This document shows, one piece after another, positions 46,500 through 58,240 of a DNA stretch of 64,000 nt; positions within the stretch are counted from its first letter, which is position 1; each line of letters begins with the position of its first letter. Under the pieces are notes generated by a model. The model was not told the origin of the DNA. It worked only from the letters and a program-made list of their open reading frames with translations, and ran no database searches. Source of the DNA: Ficedula albicollis (Eukaryota; Chordata; Aves; Passeriformes; Muscicapidae); assembly GCF_000247815.1 (NCBI RefSeq), contig NC_021684.1, positions 10,611,430-10,675,429 on the forward strand, read 5' to 3'. A program made the translations under genes and the position numbers.

Positions 46500-46800
46500 T
46501 CTAGAGCAGATGTAATTAAGCCCTTCCCTGCCTGCCACAGAGCATATGGGGCATGTTAGCAGAGTAATTAAATTTTGTGAAGTGAGCCTTTGCTGGAAAG
46601 CTGGAGGGTGGGTCGGTGGGACCAGGGAGAGCAGCAGTGCTGCCTCTCTCACCACCTCCGGCCCTCGCTCCAAATTGCTCCTTGTGTGACAAGTTGAGGA
46701 AATAATTAAGTGGTGGCTCATTTGCATTATTCGTTGAGTTTGTATGTACTAAAAAATTCTGAGGAAACTGGTCAAGCTGTACAGATGTTGCAGATGAAAC
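46500..46800. other. Candidate conserved non-coding element with octamer site
   Basis: Three TAATTA cores (GATGTAATTAAGCC at about 46510, GAGTAATTAAATTTTG at about 46563, AAATAATTAAGTGG at about 46701) and a POU octamer ATTTGCAT at 46720-46727. A GC-richer centre separates them. Confidence 0.35.
46720..46727 (-). promoter_or_regulatory. POU octamer ATTTGCAT
   Basis: The reverse complement of the canonical octamer ATGCAAAT, about 15 bp from a TAATTA core. Functional weight comes only from its setting in an AT-rich motif cluster. Confidence 0.25.
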
Positions 46801-49800
46801 AGAGGCATGTTTGTGTGTCTGTGTGAGTTCTAAGCAGAAAGGCAGATGTGGGGACTGGAGAGCAGAAGGGGCAGAGAAATGAATGGGGACAACAGAAAAT
46901 CTGGTCCTTGCAGACACGGGTAAAATATGTGCAGTGCACAGTAAATTTGACAATTAGTGGAAAATTACAGGAGGATGGAAACTGCTCATGAATTGGAGTC
47001 AGTGCATGTCTTTGGTGAGGGATGGAGGGAGGGGGAAATCACAAAGGCTGGAAATGTTGGTTTGCAGGTTTCAGAACAGGACATGTCTTTTCTTTACCAG
47101 GTGAAACTTTCTGAGACAAAACCTTTACATATTAAACTTACATTTTGATATAGTCTTTTTCACTTAAAATGAGAGAGGGCCTCTTTTCTAGAAAAAATTA
47201 AAAGGTCAAATAATAACCCAGTTTAAACAAAATTTCTGTCAGGATTGAATGAGTCATTTGTAGTTGTCCCACATTGAACGTTGTTTTGTTTTACTTCCCC
47301 CTAAAGCTGAGATTTGGGGCAAATCATACTCAGTTTATTCATCATACTGTTTTCTTTGGTCCAAATCTTTTGGTTTCCCCTATTGAAGTTGGTATTCACC
47401 CCACACAGTGTTTGTGCAGCCCTTTCAAAGGAGTCAGTTCTCATAAACACCCAGCTTCCAGCAGTGATGATTGTGGAGCTTACTAATACATGGAATGGGT
47501 TTATCTCTTTCTGAGAACACATCTGTAATGACCTACCCTTTTCTCTCTCTTCAGGATGCTCGTAAAGCAAATTGTGGATTGGGAGGGCTGGAACATGGTG
47601 GCTGACCACTGACCTCTCTGAAATGATTGCTGGCTCCAAAGCTTTTGTTTGGGGCAGTGGTGGGGGAAGGGAGTAGGTTTGCTCCTGGGCTGCTGGGACA
47701 TGGTATTCCCTGTTGGGTGCAAGCATGGGGCAGCTTTCAAACAGCACAGGCAGCTCTGTTTGAAGAAGTGCTCCCTAATTCCCCTCCTGGCTGATGAGAG
47801 GGACAGCCCTCTGTGCCAGTCCCAGCTGCATGGCTGCAGGTCTCCCACCACCCCTCAGAGGCTGCACTGGGCAGTGGGATGCAGGCTCTGGCATCCCCTT
47901 CTCCCTCCTTAGGGCACTGCCCCCCTCCTGTGTTCCTCAGCTGACAGAGCCTGAGTGCAGACCTTGCTGTAGGGACACTGGACCTGTGACGTGTTTTGGG
48001 CTTTGAAATCCACCTGAGGCATGCAAGGGCTTTGTCTTGGGTAAACCCTCTTGTAGTGTTGAATCCTCAGAACAGCTGAGGCACAGAAAAATATGTCCAC
48101 AACAGCAATGTTTACTTGGTGTACTGGAAAAATTGCTCTACCCAGTTGTCCACAGGACCTTGGATCACCTCAGCTGCTTGGGAGAGACAAGCCCACACAT
48201 ACAGGCGAACCCATTCTTTTACCCTATTCTGAAAGTGATGATGATGCAGGAGCAAGGCTTTAAGAGAATATGTGATGCTGAAAAGGGGGTCACTGCAATT
48301 GTTTACCAAATGAACTCTGTCTGGCTTCATATTTGTTTAGCATCTGTTTTAGCATCTGCACCACTCCTTTTCTGGAGATCCCTTGCTTCAGCTGGAGAGG
48401 ATGGCTGTGACTGAGGGCACGAATCTCCTCATATTGCCACCAGTTCTTCCTGTCAAGGCATTTTTTCATTGAAAATGAGACATGCGCATATTAAAAATAC
48501 TCCTGAGCCAAAAATAGCACCATTGGTGGTTTTGAATGGTGGAAAGTTCAGAAGATTTCAGTGCTCTTTTCCCCTCATTTCCAGTTAGAAGTTATAGACT
48601 GGAGACTCCCCACAAGTCATTAAAGCTCCTACATTTAGCATTGATTCTTCCAAAATAGTCTCTTCCCCAAAGGGTCTGTTCATCTTTTGGAAATGCTTCC
48701 CTTGGTAGTTTCTCTTGCCTCTCCTGGAAGCTGCTCCTTTATCTAATTGCTCATCAAGAGCAGAGCTTTCCCTGCACCCCATCTCATCTTGGTGGGTTAT
48801 GGTTTAAGATTGTCAGTCTGCAGTAATAGTGGATGTTTTGGAGATCTGCAGTCAATGGACCCAGATCTTGTGTGCTGCTCCAAATTCCTGGCCTCCAGAC
48901 ACTCCTGAGTTCAGTGTGCTCAGGCATCCTTGGCCATCCTTGGGTAGCAAAGGGCCAAGGTCACAATCTCCCCTGGGGTCCATGGCAGACTGCTGATCTC
49001 CAGTGGCTGCTGCAGGAGCAGGATGTGAGCTGTGCCAGCCTGATGTGTGCCCTGCATGCCACCGTGTGCCATAGTCAGAGCAGCTCTGCCATACGTTAGG
49101 AAAATCCAGGTAAAATTTGGGGGCTGGCTTTGTGAGGATGCTGTACCCAAATGCAGAGAGGAACAGGGCCTCACCATGGCCATAAAGTTGTGCTTGATGC
49201 CCCTTTCCAGTAGCACATGGGTGCATCTGGGAATGAGTTAAAGCTGTCAGGGGGCTCCTGACTGTCAAAATGTACAGTGGGTGAAAGACATCACCCTCTC
49301 TCCTCCTGATTCCCACCTCCATCAGAATTAAGGGGATCAGCAGCACTTATAAAGGGCAGCACCATGTCATCCTATACTTTCTGGCTGTTTAGTAGTCCAG
49401 GGCAGATCTGTTCTGTGCAGCACCTGTCCAGCAGCAGGGGCTGCAGGACCCTCCAAACCCTCACCTGAACTGCAGGCCAGAAGGATGGAGAGAGTTTGTT
49501 TAATGAGCATGTGCCTCTTGTGCTCAGGAGGATGAAGCTGCAAATGTCACCAGGTTGTGGATCATTTCCCTACTGTGCCAAAAAGGACAGTTGACACATG
49601 AAGAAAAGATGGATGGGAAGGACATGATGGAGAGAGTCACCTTGGAGGGGGTGATGGGGCACAGTCAAGTGCCTTTCCTCCAAGGAGACCTGAGATGGTT
49701 CTGCTCCAGATGCCCCCATCTACACAGCTCCTGCTTTCTCCTTGTCTTGGCTTAGATGGTAGAAACTTCATGTACAATTTGCTTTGCAACATGCCAGCCT

Positions 49801-50116
49801 GGCAACTGTAGTGAGAGAAATGGGAGCAGAGAAGAAATATGTAACTAGGTCAGTCTGCTTCACATTACAGCTTTATCCTTTACCCAGGGAGGAGTTGTGG
49901 TCTTTGCCCGCCCCTCGCTGCTCCCATTCAGTCACTTGATGGGGTTTCCAGCTACTTTGAGCCTGCAACCTTCAGATCAAGACTTTTTTTTTTCTTCCTT
50001 AACTTGGCTTTCACGTTCGACTTTGCTTCTTTCAACCTGTGTTCAGAGGCTCACAGTGGAAGAAACCTTTTACTGTATTTAATTGTAAAAGTTCCTTCCC
50101 TATAAAAGTCTTGGCA
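46801..50116. other. Unique non-coding sequence
   Basis: 47100-47300 and 48460-48540 are AT-rich. A 164-residue minus-strand frame at 48852-49346 has no recognisable domain. No RNA gene or repeat recognised. Confidence 0.5.
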
Positions 50117-50190
50117 AACTGGGCTGGCTCAGTGGTTAGTTCTTTGCTCTCCTCCTTGCAGGGGCAAAGTTCAGTTACTTAGCATCTGGC
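50117..50190 (+). mobile_element. tRNA-like SINE head, relic
   Basis: Contains a canonical pol III A box (TGGCTCAGTGG within GGCTGGCTCAGTGGTTAG). About 35 bases later comes GCAAAGTTCAGTTAC, a degraded B box. The CTCCTCCTTGCAGGGG segment between them takes the place of the anticodon arm of known tRNA-derived SINE heads. No tail is recognisable, so a tRNA pseudogene is the alternative. Confidence 0.42.
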
Positions 50191-50666
50191 TGCTTGTTCC
50201 TTAATCCAAGAAGGAGTTTTTAATCACAGTAGGACTGGATGGTTTGGCTTATTCACAGCAGGGCTACAATGCCAATTGCCATTAGGTCTCTTGTTCAAAA
50301 ATGGCCTGGATTGCTAGCAAAGTTTTAACTGTTTTGTGGCCAGTGATGAGCAGTTGCTGGGTTCAGCCTGTGTGCTGATGGGTGGATGTGCCAGTTCAGC
50401 AAACACATCCATGCAAGGAGCACCAGGGCATTTCCCACTGTTCTTTCTGTAACCACCCACTCTTACTTTGTGCTATTTGCCAAAGACCAAGAACGCATTG
50501 GGTGGACAAGATCAAGCCCTTGCAGATGTCCTTGAGGGCTGAGGGATGCAGACAGGGATTGGTGTGTCCTCCCTCTGCATCCACAGGCAGAAGAGCATCC
50601 TGCCTCACTTATCCCTCTGCACATTCCCCTGCAGCCAGATGAGCAGAGCTGCCCTACTGCAAACCC
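50191..50666. other. Unique non-coding sequence
   Basis: No gene, RNA or repeat recognised. Confidence 0.45.
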
Positions 50667-50897
50667 TTCCATCTCTCTTGTGTAAAGTCCTCCCCCATAG
50701 CTCTGCCCACTGAGGCTACAAACTTCCACTTCCTTGTGATAATCCTCACTGATGCCTTGCTTCCATCTCTCTTGTGTAAAGTCCTCCCCCACAGCTCTGC
50801 CCACTGAGGCTACAAACTTCCCCTTCCATGTGATAATCCTCACTGATGCCTTCACAAACTTCCACTTCCTTGTGATAATCCTCACTGATGCCTTGCT
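50667..50897. repeat. 94-bp tandem repeat, two and a half copies
   Basis: Copy 1 (50667-50760) is followed by copy 2 (from 50761), with three mismatches. A 44-bp partial third copy (50854-50897) matches the tail of copy 1 (50718-50761) exactly but differs from copy 2. A minus-strand frame reads through and gives repeated peptides; this reflects the DNA repeat and is not evidence of a repeat protein. Confidence 0.95.
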
Positions 50898-51469
50898 GTG
50901 TTGTCCTCCTTTCCTTCTGCTTTGTTGGACCAAAACTGGAAAGACAAAGCAGCCCAGCCAGGCTGCCTTAATTGGCTTCGGAAGCACTGCTGGCTCGGTA
51001 TCATCAATACTATCACCAGTATGAAAGTAGAGATGGCACATATGGGCTGTTAGTAAGCATGTTAATTATGGAGAGGTGCTGCATTACTCACTGTGGGCTA
51101 GATCCTGCCCTCTGGAAAGTGGCACTATCATCACTCTGTCCTCCCTGCAAACGGGTGCTGCAGGCATCCTTATGTGCACCTGTGCCTGCGTGGGGAAGCT
51201 TTGTTCTTCCCTGGGACTGACAAAAGGCAGAAATACTTTGGGTAAGGCACTGGAAACCATCAAAAAGAGGAGCTCTGCTTGTCAAATATTAGTGAGTGTT
51301 TTAGAGGCAAAACTGATTTTTTCTTGTGCCTAATGATTCTAGTACAACTCAGGCTCAGACAGTATTTGCAAACCATGGGGAGAAAAAGATTTAAAAACAA
51401 CAACAGAAGAGCATTAACAGGAAATAATCTCATCAGACCCAACTCTCCAGCCGTGCTGAAGACAAGAAA
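50898..51469. other. Unique non-coding sequence
   Basis: No gene, RNA or repeat recognised. Confidence 0.45.
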
Positions 51470-51670
51470 ATGATGCCTTTTTATTAGCCTTATTGTCTTT
51501 AATTAAAGCATTCAGCAGAACTCCCTGATAATGGACTGCAAGTCAGGTCGGCAACATTTGTAATAACACAATGCAGAGTTCAATTAAATTGCACTTTTGT
51601 AGCTTTTCATCTCCAGTTTAAACAAGCTCATGATATATACAGAATGATTACCTTTCTGAGCCAGAGGAAA
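51470..51670. other. Candidate conserved non-coding element with a TAATTA-centred palindrome
   Basis: AT-rich, non-repetitive: TTTTTATTAGCC, the 12-bp palindrome CTTTAATTAAAG (51497-51508), TTTGTAATAACACAATG, TTCAATTAAATTGC and GCTCATGATATATAC. All frames carry stops. Confidence 0.36.
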
Positions 51671-52079
51671 AGAGGAGGGGCCCAGGGGCTTGGGAGACAA
51701 ATCACTTTTTGCTGTGTAACTGATGACATAAACCCGCTCCATTTCCCCACAGCTTGTGGGGCTGGCTGTGATTTGGCTGCTATACTGCAGCCATTAGGTA
51801 TGGCTTTCTATACCACAGTTTACTATCACTGTGGGTAACCACTGCAGCTTTCCTAAGCCCGAACCTTTAAAAAATATATTTTGGTGGTTGCAATACCTAA
51901 AGAACTCCAAACAAACATGGGGATCAGGGATGGCAGAAGAAAAGGTCAGAGGTCCAAGTATAACCATTTGAGCTGAAAGACTGTGGATGATTGACAAGCA
52001 GTTGATATTTGCTGCTCCTTCTTTTCCCTGCTCTATTGAATTATTGGTCATAAAACACCCCGCAGTCACACTCTTGCTG
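51671..52079. other. Unique non-coding sequence
   Basis: No gene or repeat seen; ordinary mixed composition with a short AT-rich run at about 51868. Confidence 0.42.
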
Positions 52080-52440
52080 TGTCAGAGAGAGAGAAGCCAA
52101 GAAAAGACCCACATGTCTAACACTTAACTTTATCTTCACCATTAAGTAATGCTAAATTAGAATGAAATCACTCTGGTAATACAGGTGACAGCTATATGGA
52201 GACCAAATGAATTCCCTATGATCAGTGCTGTTAAAGAGGCACATGGGCAGAATTCATGATGACGGGACACTTACTGTGCGTATAACTCATGTGCTCACAC
52301 AGGAAACTCGTGGTAAATCTGGCTAGTGGTTTATGCCAGGCTTTATATTCAAAATAAAATTTAAAAAAAAAGTGGCTTTTAAAGCCTCTGCTCAGTTTCT
52401 CATGTCTCCAGCCCCAGTGTAAATTTGCAATAACTGAATT
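52080..52440. other. Candidate conserved non-coding element
   Basis: A long AT-leaning block with CACCATTAAGTAATGC, CTAAATTAGAATG, a MEIS-like GGTGACAGCT, CATGATGACGGGAC and GTGCGTATAACTC, ending in an A-rich run at about 52362. Composition-based. Confidence 0.28.
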
Positions 52441-53869
52441 GCACTGCTAACCTGCTATGGTGGGGAGGAAGGGCTGTGAAGGGAGGGAAGCAAGGACTTT
52501 ACCAAGGCTTCTGGAAGAGATTCTGGATGCTTCCATCTGCCATGCTGAGGCTGCCTGGACTGTGCAGCGTTGTGCTGCCACCCAGAGATGGTCCTTCATG
52601 GCCTGAGACAGGAGCCATCACCAGGGCTGTGCTCCATGGATGGCATGGCAGCTCACAGCAGCCAACTGCTCCCTGGGTACAGGCAAAGAGCTGAGCCTGG
52701 CCTGGGATGCCTACAGATAGGGATTGCCATGAAGTTAATGTGGGACTGTTTATGGGACACTTTTTGCCCCTATTGAGTGCTGTAACCTTATATTAAAGAG
52801 GTGATTGGACTGTGCTTGGTCTCCATCACAGGACATGTCACTTGCTGCTTCCATCATGTGAAAAAAAGCAGGTTTTGGATAGGGGTCTATGCCCACAGAG
52901 CTTTAGCAGGTAGGTTGTCCTTGCCATGATGCTGGGGCTTGCCATGGTGGTATTAATCAGTCTTTATTTACGGCACAAGAAAGTCCCTTCCCTTGTGCTG
53001 ATTGTTATGCTGTGGTACCCCATGCTTTGTCACACAAGGACAGTACCCTCTGCATACAGGCAAAAATTACAGCAAGATATAATTATCTCTGCCTGCTTAC
53101 ATCCTGGATACAGTTATTTTTTTGGTTTTTTATTGTCTCACACGTAGTGCGGCTAAGTACTGTTAAACAGCTGTTCAGCTCCACCCTAGAAAAATAGCTT
53201 CAATAAAGTGCATTTCCCATACAGGTCATATATTGGTTAATCTATCCTTTTGGGAGAACTTCCAGACAGGAAATGTGGAGGCAGAGGAAGCTGTCCCAGT
53301 AGAACACAGCACTGGTTAAATTAAATCCAACCCTGGCTCTCACTAACTGCTGTTGTTACTGAAATTAAAAGAGAAAGCAAAAGGACTGAGCTGCACTGGG
53401 GCTGTGTCACTGCCACTGCTGAGTGCTCCATCTCATGGGCTAGCTGTTGGCAGTTTTATCCTGGAGAAGGCGAGTCAAGTTTTATAAGGTAGCATCTTAA
53501 CTTTTGTGATTCAGCAACAGGTCTTTCTTTGTATTCTTTGGTTAAAACAATAGGGCAGTGCTATACCTATGCTAAATTCTAGTCAGGGCATGATAGATGG
53601 GTAAAGGGGGACACTAATGTGACCAGCCCCCTTCATTCCTTATGTTAAATGAAACAGCAAAAGGGAAATGGGAAAACACATTGGAGCTATCTAGGAACAG
53701 AACTGACCTCTGCTGGATTTTAGAGCTCAAAGAGGCACAAAAGGGGCTGCCTCTGTTTGCCCTGGACCACTTATTTCACCAAACCTGTTTGGGCCCATGG
53801 CTATGACATTGTGTGGTCATGGCGGGAATCACTTCTGTGCAGACCTAGTCTGTTGCATGCTCCACAAGG
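52441..53869. other. Unique non-coding sequence
   Basis: A 73-residue hydrophobic plus-strand frame at 52926-53147 has no recognisable family, and AATAAA at about 53202 is not linked to any exon. Nothing else recognised. Confidence 0.45.
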
Positions 53870-54730
53870 CTTTGCTGTTATTGCACCCTGACTGCTGCTG
53901 AGACAATTTCTTGCCTATTAAAATGCAGTTAGGGGCTGGGAAGCGATAGTGTAAGAATGGCTTATCAGTGCTCCATAGCTATTTGCTCCAATCATCCGTA
54001 CCAAAGGTCTGAGAATGCTCCCACAGAAGCCACTAAGACTTTTACCATTGACTTCAAAGGCAGCAGAGAGCAATTTAGCTGCTGCCACCAGACAAAGCAG
54101 GTTAGGCTGCAGCTGGTACTTCCACAGCTAACTTGGCTCCGAAATCCTGACAATCTAAATATATTTTTGCTACATGGGATGTTTAAAAATAGACAAGACA
54201 AAGTAGTGGGGAAAACAGATTGCTGGGAATATTCCCTCCCTGGTAGGAGAAATGGACTAGCTGAAGCTAGCAGGGCTTTTCCATCTCCAATGTGTACGAG
54301 TCTTTGATTTTTGTCAGCAAACGAAGCACTCCTGAGCCCGAGGCAGCACAGAAAGCCGCTAAAAGCAATTTAGAGGTGCTGGTACCATAATTTCTCAATC
54401 CAAGAGTAACTTCTGGTTTTGCATATATTGTAGGGCTCTGGAAGATTCCCCTGAATCCAGTAAAAAGCAGTGTCTTAAGTGGAGGTGATTCCATGGACGG
54501 GAGCGGTAAGTCACAATAATGTGGAAGTCTTGAAAGGGCTGCTGTCCCTGCTGCCCCATGGGAGCAGGATATTGAGTGCACAGTGTTGGAGAAGATCAAA
54601 GAAGGAGCTACAGCTAATAAATCACCAATAATGGGTGACTTTGCCTGCCCACATATAAGCAGGCGAACAATGTTAAGTGAATCAATGTCTCAATACTTTA
54701 AATTATCGCCAGAACAGTTACTTTGAAGGC
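53870..54730. other. Long candidate conserved non-coding block
   Basis: About 860 bp of complex, non-repetitive sequence with scattered CpGs (AAGCGATAG, CATCCGTACC, GGCTCCGAAATCC, GTACGAGTC, GCAAACGAAGC, GAAAGCCGC) and AT-rich cores (CAATCTAAATATATTTTTGC, GTACCATAATTTC, TTTAAATTATCGCC). Frames are broken, so coding is unlikely. CpG retention without an island, together with mixed motifs, is typical of long vertebrate enhancers. Confidence 0.33.
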
Positions 54731-57700
54731 ATGAAAGACTAAGGGTGTTTGGTTTTTTTTTTTTAAATTTTGTCTTGAGCGACATGGAGAGTGTAGATCA
54801 GGTCAAATAGCTTCCTACATACAAGTGGTCATTGTGTGGCAGTTTGTCACCTTCATGGACTTACCAAAACTTGGTCAGGAGCCCTAGTGTTTGGAAAGGA
54901 GAAGCTAAAAGAAAAAAGAGTGAAAAAATGAAGCTCAGAAGTCAAACCCCTCAGACTATATATAAAGACAGTTTACCCAGCCCATGTATGTTTTCAGAGT
55001 AAAGCAAGAGTGCTGTGTGAATGATAGAGGGAAGGGATGCATAAGCTGGAAAAATACCATTTGCTAGAATTGGAGCCAGTCTGGGGTATTCAGGAGAAAG
55101 GAGCACAGACCTGGGCAGGGCTCTGCTCCCTGCACTCTCTCTCCAGTGTGTTCAGGCAGAAGAATGCCCTGGCTGAAAGCTGGAAGTGCCCCATCATTTC
55201 AGCAGGTGATTGCAGAGCAGCCCCTGCTCAGCCCTACTCCCACAGTCTGAACTGGGGACTCGCCCTTGTGGAAGCACTGGCAGGGCACACACCTCAGCTC
55301 CTCAAAATGCTCTGCTGATGCACTGAAGTGGACTCAGCACAAACCTGAGTGCTTCATTAGCCAGCTTTTCCAGCTGGGAGGAGAGGCTCTGATTGCATTG
55401 ACCTTAATGTGAAATTAGAGCTGTTTAAGCAGGTAGCAGGCAGACAGCTGGGTGCAGCCATGCGATGGAGGCGTTTGTCTCTATTTGCAGACAAGCTGTG
55501 AGTGTGTTTCCGTTTTGCTCAACTTTTGCTGCTTGTTTATTTAGTTAATAAGAGATACCAATCTGCCTCATAGAGCCATGCAAACAGCAGAGCAGAGAGC
55601 ACCAAAAGAAGGGTTTTTGTTAAACACTTGCTGGCCTTATGGCACCAGTTATTTTTCACCTGCCAGGCAAGAGAGCTGGAGGGAGATACTTGCATCTCAT
55701 AGAGATTTTCTCCTGGTGGAGAACGTTTTGTCTTTGTCTTTCTCCATCAGTCTGGGTAGAAGACTGCTGTGTTCCCATCCCTGTGCTGGGCTTAGTCACT
55801 AGTGAGAGACTGGGCAGTGTGTCCCCATCTCCCTGCTTGATCACATCCAGATTGATGTAGCTGTATGGGAGTTGCCAAAATTTGGCTGGCTGTCCCTCAA
55901 GAGGCAGACAGGAGGAAATGACCAGACACTCCTATCCATGTTAGTGCTTCAGAGAAAGAAAGGAGAAGGAAGGCAGCATGGACAGCTGCTGCAAAAATTC
56001 TCCCTCATCCATCTCCACAGGACTAATGTTGCGTTTCAGGAAAATGCTCTGCCACTGTCTTGTCCTCTGTTTCTGCACCCAGCAGTCCTTTCTGAGTTTT
56101 TGAGTGTCAGTCTTATGGCCTCCTGCTCTTATCCATCAACCTTAAGTGTCCCAGATGCTGCTAAGGACTGAAACACAGCTGCTGCTTTCTTGAGTTACCA
56201 ATCTTGCCCTTTGGTGTTGGTGGGTTGTTCCCAGCATCACCAGCTGTCTTGCCAAGGACTGGTGCTGCAGGCTTTTAGCAAACTGAGGATGGGCTGAGAT
56301 GCATGAACTATTTTAGGGGACCATCAGGCAGGTAAGAGATTTACCCCTGACCCTGGGCTTGTGTTGCAGCCATATGTTAAAGGGCTCTGTCTGTGCTTCC
56401 TCACTCTGATGTAAACTGTTGTCTCATCCCCGTGCCTCTGCTGCCCATGTTTCACAGTGTGTTCTTTGGATGTCTGAATTGCTGCCTAGATCTGTGATTT
56501 CTAGCACTGTCCCCAGAAACATTCTTGTTACAGAGCAGGTATTTGCACATCTGCATTCACTTTCCCTGTGCCTTCACTGCTCATATCTGGACCATTTCTT
56601 CCCCCAGTGCTCTGAGTACTTTCTTGCAGTGTGAGGGGCTTGAATAGTAAAGGAAAGAGCAAAGAGAGGGAATCTCCTTGGGAGCTCTCTAAAATTAACC
56701 AGGGAAGGCAGTGGCAATCATTTCCCAGTGGGCCTTGACCCAAAGACTGCTGGAGGCAGCAAAAGTCTCCCAGAAAAGACTGTAGTTTTCAGGTTGGGTC
56801 CCAGTTGTGCAGAGAATGCATTAGGGAGCCCAGCCCCTCGTGCTGGGTGCTGTGGGGACACAGGGCAGGACAGAACAGGCACATACATACACACATCCCT
56901 TCCTGCATGTGTACACACTATATCAGATGCTTTTGGATCTTCAGCTAACTGTTATGTATTGGCTGGTCCTCTTGGAACACAAATGAACACATATTACCTA
57001 CTTTATCCTGTGCTTAGCTGCTAATTAGGAGTTTTTTAGGACATACAATTGGAGGTGTTACCAATTAACTCAATTGTGGACCAAGACCAAAGCTGTTATT
57101 TGCTTTGTCATAGCTATAGAAAGCCAAATAAACAAATAGTAGTGTCTTTTCAGTCTTTCCCCTGTGCTTTAGCACAGCTGTTCAGCAAAATAATAATAAT
57201 TTCATTGTCTACTTTCCAAAACTTTATGTTTAAAGCAGATCATAAAAAATCTCCACATGGTTTACTTTGCCTAATGATTACAAACTCAGGCTGTAAATCC
57301 CAGAAGAAAGAATATATCTTACTTTAAAAAATCCAAACACACAAAAAAGTCCAATGAAAAGCAAGCAAATGAAGAATTAAATATAGTAGAGTTTGTCTGA
57401 CTGTTGTTTATGATCAGAAGTTCTGAAAGAAGCCATTGGAGAGAAGTGCTTGATGTCCAGAGGACTTTAGAGGGGCTTAGTATTCATTTCACTGTGGCTC
57501 TTCTGAAAACTGAGTGTAAAAAAATAATCGTGGTTGAAGCAAATTAGCATAAATTTGAAGAAGTAATTTTTTCTCTCTTTTTAACTTCAGAAGTTTCTTT
57601 TCTAGTTTCCCAGGAAGCCACCAGCCATGTGATTTGGGATAGCTGGCTTGTGTTGTACCCTCTCCTGGTGGCCAGTTTCACTTGGAGATGGCCTTGCCTC

Positions 57701-57969
57701 TCAAAGGCCTCCTTTCCATAGGAGGAGCAAAGGATGGGAAGGACAGGAGCCAACTGATGGGAATGAAGTGATCAGGAAAAGCAAAATGAAGGGTGTGAAA
57801 TGCCAGACACAAGACTGACTGCGGATCTGAAGCTGTGGAACTTCACAGGCCTGCCCTCCTTCACCCCCATGCTTCTCTCTCACAAGCCTCTTTTCCTTGG
57901 TAACATGAACAAATGGAAATAGAAATGCCCGTGGTCGTGGTGTCCCCAGCAGGCAGGGGTGAGCTCACA
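54731..57969. other. Unique non-coding sequence
   Basis: A T run lies at 54753-54764. 57040-57420 is AT-rich with AATAATAAT and AAAAAA runs. No gene, RNA or repeat recognised. Confidence 0.5.
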
Positions 57970-58240
57970 GAAGCAGGTGAGTTCTCAGCCCTTGGCAGCT
58001 CCCTTCAAAGGTCACGCCTAATTAGGATGATCTTGAATTTTGACATTATTGATGTTTTTAGCAAGTTGGTCTCTTCCAAGGCGGCAAAGAAGTCCAGCTG
58101 GGAACCCATATGGAGAAAAATATATATATTCCATAAACTTGTTATCCCTAGAAAACTTCTTGTATGTACTATGTGTGAGCTCACTCTATACACCTACTCT
58201 TCTCCACAACCTGATTTTAGACATTGCATGACAGATAGCT
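57970..58240. other. Candidate conserved non-coding element with CCTAATTAGG
   Basis: Contains CAAAGGTCACGCC (nuclear-receptor-like AGGTCA half site), the palindrome CCTAATTAGG (58017-58026), TTTTGACATTATTGATG and a (TA)n patch at about 58121. The minus frame across it is short and shows no domain. Confidence 0.32.

Noticed and set aside
50667..50897. Possible CRISPR-like array of direct repeats
   Set aside because: Copies are 94 bp, adjacent and without spacers, in vertebrate-type DNA; it is a tandem duplication.
50463..51041. Minus-strand frame with an internal repeated peptide, like a repeat protein
   Set aside because: The repetition is explained by the 94-bp DNA repeat; units differ in length and the frame is not kept in multiples of three (94 bp).
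52926..53210. Hydrophobic 73-residue frame followed by AATAAA, like a small membrane-protein gene
   Set aside because: No family recognised, no start context or upstream exon, and single AATAAA sites are common in AT-rich DNA.
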